Assembly: GCF_002367995.1 (NCBI RefSeq) | Contig: NZ_AP018207.1 | Coordinates: 6,460,646-6,524,645 of the forward strand | DNA: 64,000 bases | Reading direction: 5' to 3' | Source: Calothrix brevissima NIES-22 | Lineage (GTDB): Bacteria; Cyanobacteriota; Cyanobacteriia; Cyanobacteriales; Nostocaceae | Shown: in pieces, positions 45,266 through 55,012 of the stretch | How positions within the stretch are numbered: the first letter of the stretch is position 1 | Layout: each line of letters opens with the position of its first letter | The notes under the pieces: model-generated | Told to the model about the DNA's origin: nothing | The model's database searches: none | Seen by the model: the letters and a program-made list of their open reading frames with translations, nothing else | Position numbers and translations under genes: made by a program

Positions 45266-46819
45266 TTAATCATCATCTAATTTCAACAATTGCTCATCAA
45301 TTTTTTTCAGCCTTTCATAAACTATTTCTTCTGACAAAATTCGCTGACGTATCGCCTCATTTAATGCACCTTTTTCTGCTAGCAATAATCGCCGGCGAAT
45401 AGCATCAAGCTTACTTGGTTCATCAGTTTTAGGTTCTAAATCATCGACACGACGATTATATAATTCTCGTAATGCTTTTTCTGCACCTGCAACTTGTACT
45501 TGATAGCCAGAACGCATCTCTTCATATACAGCTTTTGGTAATACTCCTGTTTTTAAAAGAGTATCTAATTCATCCTGTGCGGCTTTGGCTGTAATTAATT
45601 GGGCTTGTAATTCTTCTACCTGTTGGCGCGTTGCTGACACTTGAGATAATTGCAATCGCTTCACTAACCAAGGTAAACTTACTCCTTGCCCAACTACAGA
45701 TAATAATACTGTCCCAAAAACGATCGCAATTAGTTGTTCTCTTCCTGGAATGCTGGCGGGTATACTCAACGCTAACGCCATCGAGAGAGAACCTTTAATA
45801 TTGCCAAAAAACAGCACATGTTGCCAGCGCCAAGGAATCGGACGGTCAAACCAACGTACAATAGCTAAGAGTGGGTAAACTGAAACTATCCTTGCTATTT
45901 GATAAGCTGCGATCGCTAACAGCACAGCCGGTAGAGTTTGCCATAAAGTTATTAAGTTAATTTCTATACCAATCAGCAGAAAGATAAAGCTATTAACTCC
46001 AAAGGCAATAGATTCCCAAAAGCTGAGTAATGTCAACCTTGTAGAAGCTGATACTTTGCCTGAAATACCTACTGAACCAACAATTAAGCCAGCAACTACT
46101 ACAGCCACTACACCAGAGACGCTAAAAGATTGTCCCAGTTGAAAAGCGCCTAAAGCTACAGCTACTGTGAGTAATATACTACTCAATGGCTCATCAGCAC
46201 GGACAAATAAACCCGTACTTAAATACCCGACAGCTAACCCGACTAAAGTTCCGCCAATAATTACTACAAATAATTCTTGCATTCCGGCGAGAAATGAAAT
46301 TGAGCCAGCTGTATTAACTTTGACAATTAAACTAAATAAAACTAGCGCGACACCATCATTAAATAAACTTTCTCCCTCAACAATTGTTGATAGACGAGAA
46401 GGGACTTGTACCTCCTTAAATACAGCAATTACAGACACAGTATCAGTAATTGCTAAAATTACTCCCGCCAGTAGTGCAGCTATCCAATTTAGTCCCAATT
46501 CCCATTTTAAAATTGCAGCTGTCACGCCAGAAGAAATAATAATTCCCGGCCCGGCTAATAAAGCAATTGGTTTAACTGTAGTGCGCAAGCGGCTAATATC
46601 TGTATTAATAGCAGCTTCAAATACCAAAATCGGCAGAAATAAATTTAAAATCAGCGAATCATTCAAACCAATCCGTTGTGGTAACAGTTCTGTGATTGCT
46701 AAACCTGCTAAAACTAAACCCGCAACATAAGAAACTCGTAACCAGCGCGACAGTAAAGCAACAACGGTGGCTACGAGTAAAAGAATAATGGAAACCGTGA
46801 CTAATTCAGCTACATTCAC
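45266..46819 (-). CDS. CPA1-type sodium/proton antiporter
   Basis: A Na+(K+)/H+ exchanger of the NhaP/CPA1 family. Residues about 1-405 hold 11-12 membrane helices, including LPILVFEAAINTD (helix 3 region), AITDTVSVIAVFKEV and ESLFNDGVALVLF, the last with the ion-binding Asp pair (ND). The C-terminal 110 residues are a hydrophilic coiled-coil tail (VEELQAQLITAKAAQDELDTLLK). The start is a GTG at 46817-46819; no better ATG is in frame. It faces the repeat-filled spacer after the DUF3124 gene. Confidence 0.93.
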   Translation of the reverse strand: MNVAELVTVSIILLLVATVVALLSRWLRVSYVAGLVLAGLAITELLPQRIGLNDSLILNLFLPILVFEAAINTDISRLRTTVKPIALLAGPGIIISSGVTAAILKWELGLNWIAALLAGVILAITDTVSVIAVFKEVQVPSRLSTIVEGESLFNDGVALVLFSLIVKVNTAGSISFLAGMQELFVVIIGGTLVGLAVGYLSTGLFVRADEPLSSILLTVAVALGAFQLGQSFSVSGVVAVVVAGLIVGSVGISGKVSASTRLTLLSFWESIAFGVNSFIFLLIGIEINLITLWQTLPAVLLAIAAYQIARIVSVYPLLAIVRWFDRPIPWRWQHVLFFGNIKGSLSMALALSIPASIPGREQLIAIVFGTVLLSVVGQGVSLPWLVKRLQLSQVSATRQQVEELQAQLITAKAAQDELDTLLKTGVLPKAVYEEMRSGYQVQVAGAEKALRELYNRRVDDLEPKTDEPSKLDAIRRRLLLAEKGALNEAIRQRILSEEIVYERLKKIDEQLLKLDDD

Positions 46820-46859
46820 TGGTAAATCTTATTAAAAAACCTACAAAAATCTAAATTCC

Positions 46860-47699
46860 TTAATTTTGAATTCTGGATTTTGAATTTTGAATTGCTTTGA
46901 CATATTCCTGAATATCTTCAGCCAGCAGCCCTATACAAGATTCTGGTAAATTATCGCCAGCATGAGGAATAATTTTTAATTCAGCTTGATGTAAACGTTG
47001 CTGGTAAGTTTGACTCCTAGCTAAAGCATCAGGGGTATCTTTACCACCTTGTAAAATTAACACAGGATTGGCTAGTAGGTGCAATTTGTCTTGAAGATAT
47101 TCTGCTGCAATTTCTGGCTTTGGTCGGTTGAAGAGTAATTGACAGGCTGTAGATTGTTGTATGAGAGTTTTATGCTTTTGTAAATACTTTTCAATTTTGC
47201 TATGCAAACCGAAAATTTTCATGATTGGTAGGAGCGATCGCAAAATTTGAAATAATAATTTTGGCGCATCCATTAACCACTGCATCTTTTTCCATCTTTT
47301 CTCTTGTCCTTCTACAGCCACACCCTCTGGTGATAGCAGTATTAAACCCTCTACTTGTTCTGGATATTTTAAAGCATAGCTGGCAGCAATCCACCCGCCT
47401 AAAGAATGTCCGATTAAATACACATTCTCCAGCTTTAACGCTGCTAAAAACTCAGCTAAACACTCTACTTGTAACTCAACACTGTAGTGAACATTAGGAT
47501 TATCTGACTCGCCACAGCCTAATAAATCTGGGGCGAAGCAATGAAAATTATCTGCAAGAGATTCCATTACTGATACCCATTGGCTGCTATCATTCCAAGC
47601 ACCATGTAAAAAAATAATTGGCGTTCCCTGACCGACTTCGCGCCAAAATAATAGCCCTTGAGACAGTTTTCTCCGGGAGTTACGAAATAGCGTATCCAT
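46860..47699 (-). CDS. Alpha/beta hydrolase
   Basis: An alpha/beta-fold hydrolase of unknown substrate. The oxyanion HG is in IIFLHGAWNDSSQW (residues about 28-41), the nucleophile Ser in IGHSLGGWIA (about 95-104), the acid Asp in GGKDTPD and the His in IIPHAGDNLPES. A helical cap lies between. Odd: the last 11 residues (AIQNSKSRIQN) are encoded by an attttgaa-type heptamer array, so an intergenic repeat has replaced or extended the original C-terminus. It is 40 bases upstream of the antiporter gene on the same strand. Confidence 0.9.
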   Translation of the reverse strand: MDTLFRNSRRKLSQGLLFWREVGQGTPIIFLHGAWNDSSQWVSVMESLADNFHCFAPDLLGCGESDNPNVHYSVELQVECLAEFLAALKLENVYLIGHSLGGWIAASYALKYPEQVEGLILLSPEGVAVEGQEKRWKKMQWLMDAPKLLFQILRSLLPIMKIFGLHSKIEKYLQKHKTLIQQSTACQLLFNRPKPEIAAEYLQDKLHLLANPVLILQGGKDTPDALARSQTYQQRLHQAELKIIPHAGDNLPESCIGLLAEDIQEYVKAIQNSKSRIQN

Positions 47700-47947
47700 C
47701 TGAATTTTAACGATTAAGTTTTAGCATAATAATCAATAATCATTGCACAGTAAATATAGACCAATGACTATATGACCAAAAAGATGAAGTCTAAAGAATG
47801 TAGATACAAAGCGACTTGTAAAGATGCCAATTCAAAGTAATCTTTACATACCCCAAGAGTAGATGCTGCCAAAATTCGAGGTTTGTCCCTTCATACTTTA
47901 TACTTCACTTGACTACCGAATAAGTAAATATTGTTATGCCACTATTG

Positions 47948-48529
47948 TCAAGCCACTATTGTCAAGCCATTTAAATAGTCTTGTAATTGCTGATAGTGGT
48001 CATGAGACATTGGTTCTAGAGGTAGGGAATTACGAGAGAATGCTTGGATCTCTGTAACTTCCAATTTATCCTGAATTTCCATCACGCCTTGAACTTCGGC
48101 TTCCACTGCAACACAAATCGAATGAATTCGCGGATCTCGGCTTGGCGAAGAATAAACCCCAACTAAACGCCGGATTTTTACTAACTCCAAGCCAGTTTCC
48201 TCCAACAATTCTCGGCGGACTGTACTAGGAATATCTTCTCCCCAATCGACCATACCCCCAGGTAACGACCAGAGGCCATTGTCACTGCGCCTAATTAGCA
48301 CAATCCGACCATCAGGTAGGATGGGAATAATGCTGGTACCGGTAATGGGATGACGGAAAATTATCCCCAATACCGTTTGCCCAAAGCGCCATAAGCTACG
48401 TGTAGACTGTAAAGCTATAGTAAACAAAGCAAGAATGTTCAATCTGCAAATTTGTGTATTGTATTCTAAAGTTCCTGACCAATTAACATAACTGCTTAAA
48501 TACCAAAAAAGTAGTTGTGTACTATACAA
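47948..48529 (-). CDS. Nudix hydrolase
   Basis: A pyrophosphohydrolase with a complete Nudix box, GGMVDWGEDIP..RRELLEETG (matching G-x5-E-x7-REUXEEXGU; about residues 90-113). The preceding strands TGTSIIPILPDGRIVLIRR and WSLPGG fit the fold. The N-terminal 55 residues (MYSTQLLFWYLSSYVNW…LALFTIALQSTRSLWRF) are unusual, hydrophobic and may be partly an over-extended start or a membrane-associating segment; a start around residue 50 is possible. The substrate is unknown. Confidence 0.88.
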   Translation of the reverse strand: MYSTQLLFWYLSSYVNWSGTLEYNTQICRLNILALFTIALQSTRSLWRFGQTVLGIIFRHPITGTSIIPILPDGRIVLIRRSDNGLWSLPGGMVDWGEDIPSTVRRELLEETGLELVKIRRLVGVYSSPSRDPRIHSICVAVEAEVQGVMEIQDKLEVTEIQAFSRNSLPLEPMSHDHYQQLQDYLNGLTIVA

Positions 48530-49108
48530 AATGTTAATGGTTTGGAGTTTTCATTCTAGCATTTTCTTAGAAGAAGTTCCTGGAAATATGCAGTTTTGAT
48601 AAATCAGCTTGTATTTACAATCAGTTTTACTGATTTATTAGCTGAAATTTTATCAATCTCAACTAATAAGTCCAGTAATTTGTCCGACAATTCATAATTA
48701 ATGAGTGAAATATACACCAGCTAGGTTTACATATAAAATCAACAGTATCATCATGCTTTTTTACTTGATTTCAGCTAGATTTATCAGGCAACAAATTCCA
48801 TAAATACATGAATTTTTTATCAAGATTAATCTGTCAATCTAGTAATGAAGCAAATCATTTATATGAAAAAATAAATTCCTGAAAAATATTTGTTTAAAAA
48901 TAATTATGACTTACACAACTGGCATCTAGTATTCCTATTTCAGTTGTGCAAAATATCGGTTTTTGCTGTTAACTGTCAACAGTTAACTGTCAACAAACCT
49001 CAATAGATTGCTAGATTCAATAGTTGATTGTGTTAATTCCCCCCTTGTGATAGACAAAAATTCACGAATGTGTATGCTATGCAACCAGAAATAGAAGCTG
49101 AATAAATG
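48530..49108. other. AT-rich intergenic region without recognised gene
   Basis: About 580 bases. gttaactgtcaacagttaactgtcaac near 48976-49005 is a short self-complementary repeat like the one at 3670. Otherwise nothing recognised until the promoter at 49109. Confidence 0.45.
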
Positions 49109-49138
49109 TTGACATTACCCAATTATATACGTTATAAT
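49109..49138 (+). promoter_or_regulatory. Consensus sigma-70 promoter
   Basis: A perfect TTGACA (49109-49114) and a perfect TATAAT (49133-49138) are separated by 18 bases, directly upstream of the small basic-protein gene, giving a leader of about 100 bases. Confidence 0.75.
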
Positions 49139-49249
49139 TGTATGCTGTTCAAACTATCTGATAGCTACGCTAGGCTAAATATATATCAATAACAACGGTA
49201 GCTGATATTGCCTAGTAGCTTTTTTTGTTGTTTATTTAATGAGGTGAAC

Positions 49250-49414
49250 ATGGCTAAGCGCCGTAACCCGAAAAAAGAAAAGGCGCTACGGAACCAGGCA
49301 TACGCCAGAAAGTTTCGTAAACGAACTACTACAGGAAGAATGCAGAGAAGGTTCCAACAAAGACCTCCTAAGAGTGATGAAGATGAGGGTGTATCAGCAA
49401 TTGATGCTGAGTAA
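49250..49414 (+). CDS. Small basic conserved protein
   Basis: A 54-residue, strongly basic protein with an acidic tail (MAKRRNPKKEKALRNQAYARKF... DEDEGVSAIDAE). The start is the ATG at 49250, preceded by GAGGTG, a good ribosome-binding site; the frame is open 14 codons further upstream but those residues are not credible. A strong consensus promoter lies at 49109-49138. I do not know a function; its charge suggests RNA or ribosome binding, which is only inference. Confidence 0.8.
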   Translation: MAKRRNPKKEKALRNQAYARKFRKRTTTGRMQRRFQQRPPKSDEDEGVSAIDAE

Positions 49415-49499
49415 GCCATCTATTAAAATTCTTACTCTTTAATTGCTCTTTAAATGTTTGATTTTTCAGGGCGTACAGATAATGTACGTCCTGAATTAT

Positions 49500-49615
49500 T
49501 TTATGGGCATGGGGCATTGGGCATAAAAAGTCAAAAGTCAAAAGTCAAAAGTCAAAAATATTTCTGAATTTTGAATTTTGAATTTTGAATTTTGAATTGA
49601 TTTTGTCCCCCTAGC
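49500..49615. repeat. Mixed tandem repeats (aaaagtc, ttttgaa, tagcccc)
   Basis: Consecutive tandem arrays: ggggcattgg, four copies of aaaagtc, four copies of ttttgaa and tagcccc units. The last array touches the argH stop codon. Confidence 0.85.
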
Positions 49616-49617
49616 CC

Positions 49618-51009
49618 CTAGCCCCTAGCCTCTAGCTGAGTACGGGCAGTATTAATTGCGTTGCGAACTTGGGCAAAGCCTGTACCACCATAACTATTAC
49701 GGGCGGCAACGACTTGACGGGGCGAGATGGCTTCATAAATATCGGCTGCAAATGCTGGATGTATTTCTTGCCACTCTGCCAATGTCAAATCTTTGAGAAG
49801 TTTACCTGCGGCGATACTGGTTTTAACTACCTTACCTACGAGGTTATAAGCTTCTCGGAAGGGGACGCCTTTTGCTGCGAGGTAATCTGCTACATCGGTG
49901 GCGTTAGAAAAGTCTTCGGCTACGGCTGCTGCTAGGCGTTGAGGACGAAATTCTAAACCTTCACGCAGCAAAATTGTCATTGCTTCTAAGCAGGCTTTGA
50001 CTGTGTTAACGCTGTCAAATAAACCTTCTTTGTCTTCTTGCAAATCTTTGTTATATGCCAACGGTAGCCCCTTCATAATTACCAGCATGGCTTGCAAATG
50101 CCCAAAGACACGCCCAGTTTTTCCTCTGACTAGTTCGGGAACGTCGGGGTTTTTCTTTTGGGGCATGATGCTGGAACCTGTAGCACAGGTATCTTTGAGG
50201 ATAATAAAGCGAAATTCTTCTGATGCCCAAAGAATCACCTCTTCACTCAGGCGGCTGAGGTGAACCATAATCAAACTAGCTGCACAGAGAAATTCGATCG
50301 CAAAATCGCGATCGCTCACTCCATCCAGGCTGTTAGCATAAATGTTGTCAAAATTCAAGAGTTCGGCTGTATAATGCCGATCGATAGGGAAAGTCGTTCC
50401 CGCTAAAGCACCACAACCCAAAGGCGAGATATTCACTCGGCGATATACATCTGCTAGGCGTTCCCAGTCGCGTTGCGCCATATTAAAGTAAGCCAATAGA
50501 TGATGGGCTAAACTGAGCGGTTGGGCGCGTTGTAGGTGAGTATAGCCAGGAATCAGAGTCTCTACATTTTTTTCCGCTATTTCTAGTAAAACAGTTTGAA
50601 ATTCCCGTAATTGCTGCTGAATTTGTTGGATTTGATCGCGCAGATAAAGTCTTGTATCAGTGCCAACTTGGTCATTACGCGATCGCGCCGTATGCAGCTT
50701 TTTACCCACATCACCCACAAGTTCTGTCAATCGCCGTTCTACAGCAAAGTGAACATCTTCCGCATCAACACCAGGCTGAAATTTTCCTTGGCGATATTCT
50801 TGACGAATTTGTTCTAAGCCTGTAACTAATGTTTCTCCTTCTTCTGGGGAAATGATGCCAGTATGAGCCAGCATTTTTGCATGGGCTTGGGAACCAGTTA
50901 GGTCATATTCAATGAGTTCAATGTCAAAATTAATACTAGCATTAAAAAGAGCGATCGCTGGATGCAACGCTGATTCAAACCTCTGGCTCCAAGTTTTTTG
51001 TTCGGTCAT
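49618..51009 (-). CDS. argH: Argininosuccinate lyase
   Basis: ArgH splits argininosuccinate into arginine and fumarate, the last step of arginine synthesis. The superfamily signature [12 protein letters not shown] (about residues 279-290) carries the catalytic Ser loop; [11 protein letters not shown] and [12 protein letters not shown] are further active-site regions. The ATG at 51007-51009 ([15 protein letters not shown]) is chosen; an upstream in-frame start would add 34 residues foreign to the family. The last codons abut a tagcccc repeat. Confidence 0.97.
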   Translation of the reverse strand: MTEQKTWSQRFESALHPAIALFNASINFDIELIEYDLTGSQAHAKMLAHTGIISPEEGETLVTGLEQIRQEYRQGKFQPGVDAEDVHFAVERRLTELVGDVGKKLHTARSRNDQVGTDTRLYLRDQIQQIQQQLREFQTVLLEIAEKNVETLIPGYTHLQRAQPLSLAHHLLAYFNMAQRDWERLADVYRRVNISPLGCGALAGTTFPIDRHYTAELLNFDNIYANSLDGVSDRDFAIEFLCAASLIMVHLSRLSEEVILWASEEFRFIILKDTCATGSSIMPQKKNPDVPELVRGKTGRVFGHLQAMLVIMKGLPLAYNKDLQEDKEGLFDSVNTVKACLEAMTILLREGLEFRPQRLAAAVAEDFSNATDVADYLAAKGVPFREAYNLVGKVVKTSIAAGKLLKDLTLAEWQEIHPAFAADIYEAISPRQVVAARNSYGGTGFAQVRNAINTARTQLEARG

Positions 51010-51132
51010 AAACGTTAAAGGTGGGGCAATATAAGTTAAGATTTTGGATTGATTAACAATCCATCCAGAAAAATTCAGATCGCCGACAGTCAGCGATCCG
51101 ATTTTTTGCAAAATCTTAAATCTTAAATTACT

Positions 51133-51336
51133 TTAACCGTAGCTAGTTAAATTCCGAATCAGATAGCCAATAACCAAACCAATCAACAGTGCCCAAACTT
51201 GCCCTGTTTTGATAAAGTGTTGCCAAGCGCTTTGCATTTGCCCCAAAACATTCGGATCGGTAATATTTTGAGCCAGCCATGAAGTTACAGGCGAATGCCA
51301 AAATAACTCAGCTAGCACATTGCTGAAATAGTTCAT
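51133..51336 (-). CDS. Small hypothetical membrane protein
   Basis: A 67-residue protein of unknown function with one C-terminal membrane span (residues about 45-62, TGQVWALLIGLVIGYLIRNL) and an N-terminal amphipathic part (MNYFSNVLAELFWHSPVTSWLAQ). The ribosome-binding site is weak. It lies 123 bases upstream of argH on the same strand and might share its transcript. Confidence 0.6.
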   Translation of the reverse strand: MNYFSNVLAELFWHSPVTSWLAQNITDPNVLGQMQSAWQHFIKTGQVWALLIGLVIGYLIRNLTSYG

Positions 51337-51404
51337 ACTTAGTACCCTGAAGTATGGTTATGTCATAACCTCTACTTGTAGGTGATGTCCAGCGTTGAGG
51401 GAAG

Positions 51405-51482
51405 GGAAGGGGGCAGGGAGCAGGGAGCAGGGGGATATAAATGACAAATGACAAATGACCAATGACTATTGACTATTGACTA
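51405..51482. repeat. gggagca and aaatgac / ctattga tandem repeats
   Basis: Intergenic arrays between the small membrane protein and larB: gcagggagcaggg units, then aaatgac and ctattga heptamers, the last running to the larB stop. Confidence 0.8.
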
Positions 51483-52252
51483 TTATTTAATTTCACTGCT
51501 GTTCGTAAAATTTGCCCAGCTAACACTGCTGCGCCAAAGCCGTTATCAATATTGACTACGCCGATTCCCGGCGCACAAGAGTTAAGCATTGTTAAAAGGG
51601 GTGCTAATCCGCCAAAACTCGCACCATAACCAATGCTGGTAGGTACTGCAATTACAGGACAATCCGCCAACCCTGCAACTACGCTAGGTAATGCGCCTTC
51701 CATCCCCGCTACAACTATCAAAACCGATGCTGACTCAATTAAGTGGCGATTACTCAATAAACGGTGGATACCAGCAACGCCGACATCCCACAGGCGTAAC
51801 ACGCGAAAACCAGAAAGTTCTGCTGTCACGGCTGCTTCTTCCGCTACAGGTAAATCAGCCGTACCCGCCGACAGAATACCAATTACACCGTCAAACTGCG
51901 GTTCAATTTCACTGGGAGTAATAGCACAAATTTTTGCTAACTCATAGTAGCGTAAGCCTCTCACCCTAGATTGTAGAGTGGCGTAGATTGCAGGTTCAAT
52001 TCGGGTAGCCATAACTACCGGATTGCGCTGACGCATCACTTCCATAATTTGCGCAATCTGATCGGGAGTTTTCCCCAAACCCCAAATTACCTCTGGAAAA
52101 CCAGTCCTCAGCGCCCGATGATGGTCAATTTTGGCAAAATCACCCACTTTTTCATAAGCTAGGTCTTTAAGAGAGTCTAAAGCTTGATTTGGCGTCACAT
52201 TACCATCTGCAACCGCTTTTAAGAGCGATCGCAAAGCATTTTCATTGGTCAT
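51473..52252 (-). CDS. larB: Nickel-pincer cofactor biosynthesis protein LarB
   Basis: LarB carboxylates and hydrolyses nicotinic acid adenine dinucleotide to start synthesis of the nickel-pincer nucleotide used by lactate racemase. The protein has a short N-terminal helical part and a PurE-like C-terminal domain (GVIGILSAGTADLPVAEEAAVTAELSG, VLIVVAGMEGALPSVVAGL, VPTSIGYGASFGGLAPLL). Length 259 is typical. larC, larE and larA are not adjacent; in many bacteria larB occurs apart from a racemase. Confidence 0.93.
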   Translation of the reverse strand: MTNENALRSLLKAVADGNVTPNQALDSLKDLAYEKVGDFAKIDHHRALRTGFPEVIWGLGKTPDQIAQIMEVMRQRNPVVMATRIEPAIYATLQSRVRGLRYYELAKICAITPSEIEPQFDGVIGILSAGTADLPVAEEAAVTAELSGFRVLRLWDVGVAGIHRLLSNRHLIESASVLIVVAGMEGALPSVVAGLADCPVIAVPTSIGYGASFGGLAPLLTMLNSCAPGIGVVNIDNGFGAAVLAGQILRTAVKLNNSQ

Positions 52253-52261
52253 GTATTATTT

Positions 52262-52338
52262 GTCCTTTGTTACTTGTCATTCGTCATTTGTCATTTGTCT
52301 AAAACTCATCACTATTGACTATTGACTCTTGACCCTTG
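52262..52338. repeat. Short tandem repeats upstream of larB
   Basis: ttgtcatttgtc and ttgactattgac units between larB and the binding-protein gene. They are inverse relatives of aaatgac and gtcaatag. Confidence 0.8.
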
Positions 52339-52339
52339 A

Positions 52340-54124
52340 CTAATCAACTATTTTGATTTCATGAATATTCCAGAATGCACCAGCAAGTCCAGAGAATTTA
52401 ATACCTTCAAAGCGATTACGCAACGCTGACATTGCATAGGCATTTACTAAGTAAATAAATGGTAAATTCTCTTGAGTAATTTGTTGTGTTTCTGCATAAA
52501 GTGCTTTGCGCTTGGCTTCATCTAATTCTCTGGCAGCTTTGATATAAAGTTCACCAATTTGTTTTTCCCAAGGCGCAACTTGCCAACCTTGAATTGGTTT
52601 TTGTCCTGCTTGTGGCTTTTGATTAAACATATGTAATCCCCCTTCCGGAGACCAAACATTAGCCCCATCATTAGGTTCTAAACCACCAGTTAAACCTAAT
52701 AAAGCAGCTTCCCAATCAAGAGAGTTAGAAAGTTTGTCTGTATAGGTATTCCAAGCAATAGGATTAAAATCAACTTGAATGCCAATCTTGCTTAAATCCC
52801 GTTTAATTTGTGAACCCATTGCTTCACGAATTTTATTACCAGCATTCGTCAGCAAGGTAAAGCGGACGTTGTTACCTTCAGCATCAATTAGCTGATTTTT
52901 TTCGTTATATTTAAAGCCAGCTTTCAGGAGTAATTGTTTGGCTTTCTCTATATTATAGTCATAAACTTTTAGCCCTTCTTTTGGTGAGAGATAATAGGGA
53001 CTTTGAACAGAAATTGGCGAATCTTGCGGTTGACCTAAGCCACGGAAGGTATTATTAATCATTGTTTGTCTATCTATGGCGTAGGCTACTGCTTGACGAA
53101 ATTCCACAGTGTTAAACCAGCGAGATTTTTTCGGTTCAATTAATGGTTTTCCATCTCTTATACCTTGATTTAAATTAAAAATTAAAAAGGTAGTACCAGA
53201 GCCAGGCCCGCCATTATATATTTTAAAATTGCCCTGCTTTTCTTGCACCTTTAATAAAGAAAAGTATTCTGGTGAGACGCCTACAGTATCTAAACCACCG
53301 GAACGAAATTGCAGTAAAGATGTATCTGTAGATTCAACAATCTGCCAAACTATTCTTTCAATATAAGGCTGGGCTTTTCCTTGCGCATCTTTACGCCAAT
53401 AATAGGGATTGCGGCGGAAAACTATGCGTTGGCTAGTGTCATAGCGCTCTAATTTAAACGGCCCGTTCACAATTAATTGATCTGGTGGTGTATCTACGCC
53501 CCATTTTGATAGAAATTTTGGTTTACCTTCTTGGTCTTTTGTAGTTACCGATTCGCGTAATGCATGGGCTGGTAAAATTGGATATCCTGTCGTGCTGCGT
53601 AAAAAAGGTGCAAATGGTTCGGGAATAGAAAATTCAACTCTCCGATTATCAATTTTTTTGACAATTGGTAGCTTGCGACTTTCTCCAATTCTCATCCCAT
53701 CTCTAGCATCTGTAGGGATAGCTTCATTAAGATAAATATCATTGTAGGTAAATACTACATCATCTACTGTCAATGGTTGTCCGTCAGACCATTTAAGATT
53801 TTCACGTAGGGTAAAAACAATTTTTAATTTATCTTCAGAAATTTGCCATGATTCTGCTAAAGCTGGTTCAACTTTACCATTTTCATAATTTTCTGTAATT
53901 AGACCTTCATAAGTCCAACCAAAAATGTTTGGTGATTCCGAACTAAGCGCAAAATTAAATGTTTTCGGATCGCTGAGAATACTAGTTACTAACTGGGGAA
54001 CTTGAGCGGCTGTGGTTTTAAAATTAGATGGGTTACAAGCTGCAACTGTAAGTCCTGTGACTATACAGATAATTATGAGTAACCAAAACCGTTTAACTGT
54101 AGCCAAAATAGTAGAAAATTTCAT
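52340..54124 (-). CDS. Peptide/nickel-type ABC transporter substrate-binding lipoprotein
   Basis: A family-5 solute-binding protein for oligopeptides, nickel or similar ligands. The ATG at 54122-54124 gives MKFSTILATVKRFWLL, a signal peptide and a lipobox ending VAAC. Family-5 marks are ESWQISEDKLKIVFTLRENLKWSDGQPLTVDDVVFTY (residues about 78-114) and FRQAVAYAIDRQTMI. Length about 594 fits. No permease or ATPase genes are next to it, so they lie elsewhere. The ligand is not readable from sequence. Confidence 0.92.
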   Translation of the reverse strand: MKFSTILATVKRFWLLIIICIVTGLTVAACNPSNFKTTAAQVPQLVTSILSDPKTFNFALSSESPNIFGWTYEGLITENYENGKVEPALAESWQISEDKLKIVFTLRENLKWSDGQPLTVDDVVFTYNDIYLNEAIPTDARDGMRIGESRKLPIVKKIDNRRVEFSIPEPFAPFLRSTTGYPILPAHALRESVTTKDQEGKPKFLSKWGVDTPPDQLIVNGPFKLERYDTSQRIVFRRNPYYWRKDAQGKAQPYIERIVWQIVESTDTSLLQFRSGGLDTVGVSPEYFSLLKVQEKQGNFKIYNGGPGSGTTFLIFNLNQGIRDGKPLIEPKKSRWFNTVEFRQAVAYAIDRQTMINNTFRGLGQPQDSPISVQSPYYLSPKEGLKVYDYNIEKAKQLLLKAGFKYNEKNQLIDAEGNNVRFTLLTNAGNKIREAMGSQIKRDLSKIGIQVDFNPIAWNTYTDKLSNSLDWEAALLGLTGGLEPNDGANVWSPEGGLHMFNQKPQAGQKPIQGWQVAPWEKQIGELYIKAARELDEAKRKALYAETQQITQENLPFIYLVNAYAMSALRNRFEGIKFSGLAGAFWNIHEIKIVD

Positions 54125-54293
54125 AAGTTTAATAATCAAATATCAATTTTTAACTGGACTGAGAGTTTAACCAACTTAGAAAAGTTTTAATATTAGTAAA
54201 ATCCTTTTCAATTCTAGAATTATCAAAAACTTTTATAACTTATTCTTTAACAAAATTGTGCCTATAGCAATCCTATCTGAGTTGTGAAAATAT

Positions 54294-54350
54294 TTTTTTA
54301 ATGAACCGCCAAGTACGCCAAGTACGCCAAGGATAAGAGAAAGAACAGAG
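54294..54350. repeat. Dispersed repeat (aatgaaccgccaag)
   Basis: Shares ttttttaatgaaccgccaag with 38764-38783 and contains three tandem cgccaagta-like units. Non-coding. Confidence 0.7.
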
Positions 54351-54387
54351 AGTTTGTAAATTTAAAAAATGATTTAGAATTGGTATA

Positions 54388-54915
54388 TTACCACTTAACA
54401 ATACTTTTTTGTAGTAAAGTATCACCATCAAGATTTACCTGTGAATAAGTAGTTCCCCCTTCCAATTTTTGCAGCAACCCTATTTCTGCCAACTTTTCTG
54501 ATGCTGGCGGTGTTTCTGATTTCCAGTGATAAGCTAAGTCTCGCAGCCAAGCCTCTACCAGCGTTTTTAAGTAGAATCCCAAGATTGTTTTACTGCTAAA
54601 ATCTGGATCGTAATGACTAAGGATATTAGCAGTTTCTAGTGAAATCTGAAAATTTGAAAATTTCTTACCATCCCATTTAAAAATATCAATTTTGGCTAGA
54701 TCTGCGAACATCGCAAATGTCTCATTAGCTAAATAAAACCGAGTATTTTTAGCATTTTGCAAATATGACTTTAATTGTGAAATAACTTCCTCTTTGGCAT
54801 CTCTCCCTTCTAATTTTGTTGCTTTAACTTCCACTAATAAAACAATTTGCTCATCCTTATCCAAGGCAACAATATCAGCAACATAATTAGGAATCTGAAA
54901 TTTTGCAGCTTCCAT
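54388..54915 (-). CDS. PD-(D/E)XK nuclease-like hypothetical protein
   Basis: A 175-residue protein with a restriction-endonuclease-type core at residues 12-32: Asp in YVADIVALDKDE and the Glu-Val-Lys of VLLVEVKAT, the arrangement of PD-(D/E)XK active sites and of type I restriction R-subunit-like N-termini. The remainder (SQLKSYLQNAKNTRFYLANE…) is consistent with that fold. No partner methylase is near. The start may be further upstream, as the visible N-terminus lacks the first strand of the fold. Confidence 0.7.
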   Translation of the reverse strand: MEAAKFQIPNYVADIVALDKDEQIVLLVEVKATKLEGRDAKEEVISQLKSYLQNAKNTRFYLANETFAMFADLAKIDIFKWDGKKFSNFQISLETANILSHYDPDFSSKTILGFYLKTLVEAWLRDLAYHWKSETPPASEKLAEIGLLQKLEGGTTYSQVNLDGDTLLQKSIVKW

Positions 54916-55012
54916 TGTCCTATTTCTCCCAAATAATTTAATAATTCTTGAGAAATTTCTTGCTCATGTATACCTATGCTATCCATTAACCAAGCTGTTA
55001 CCAAAATTTAAG

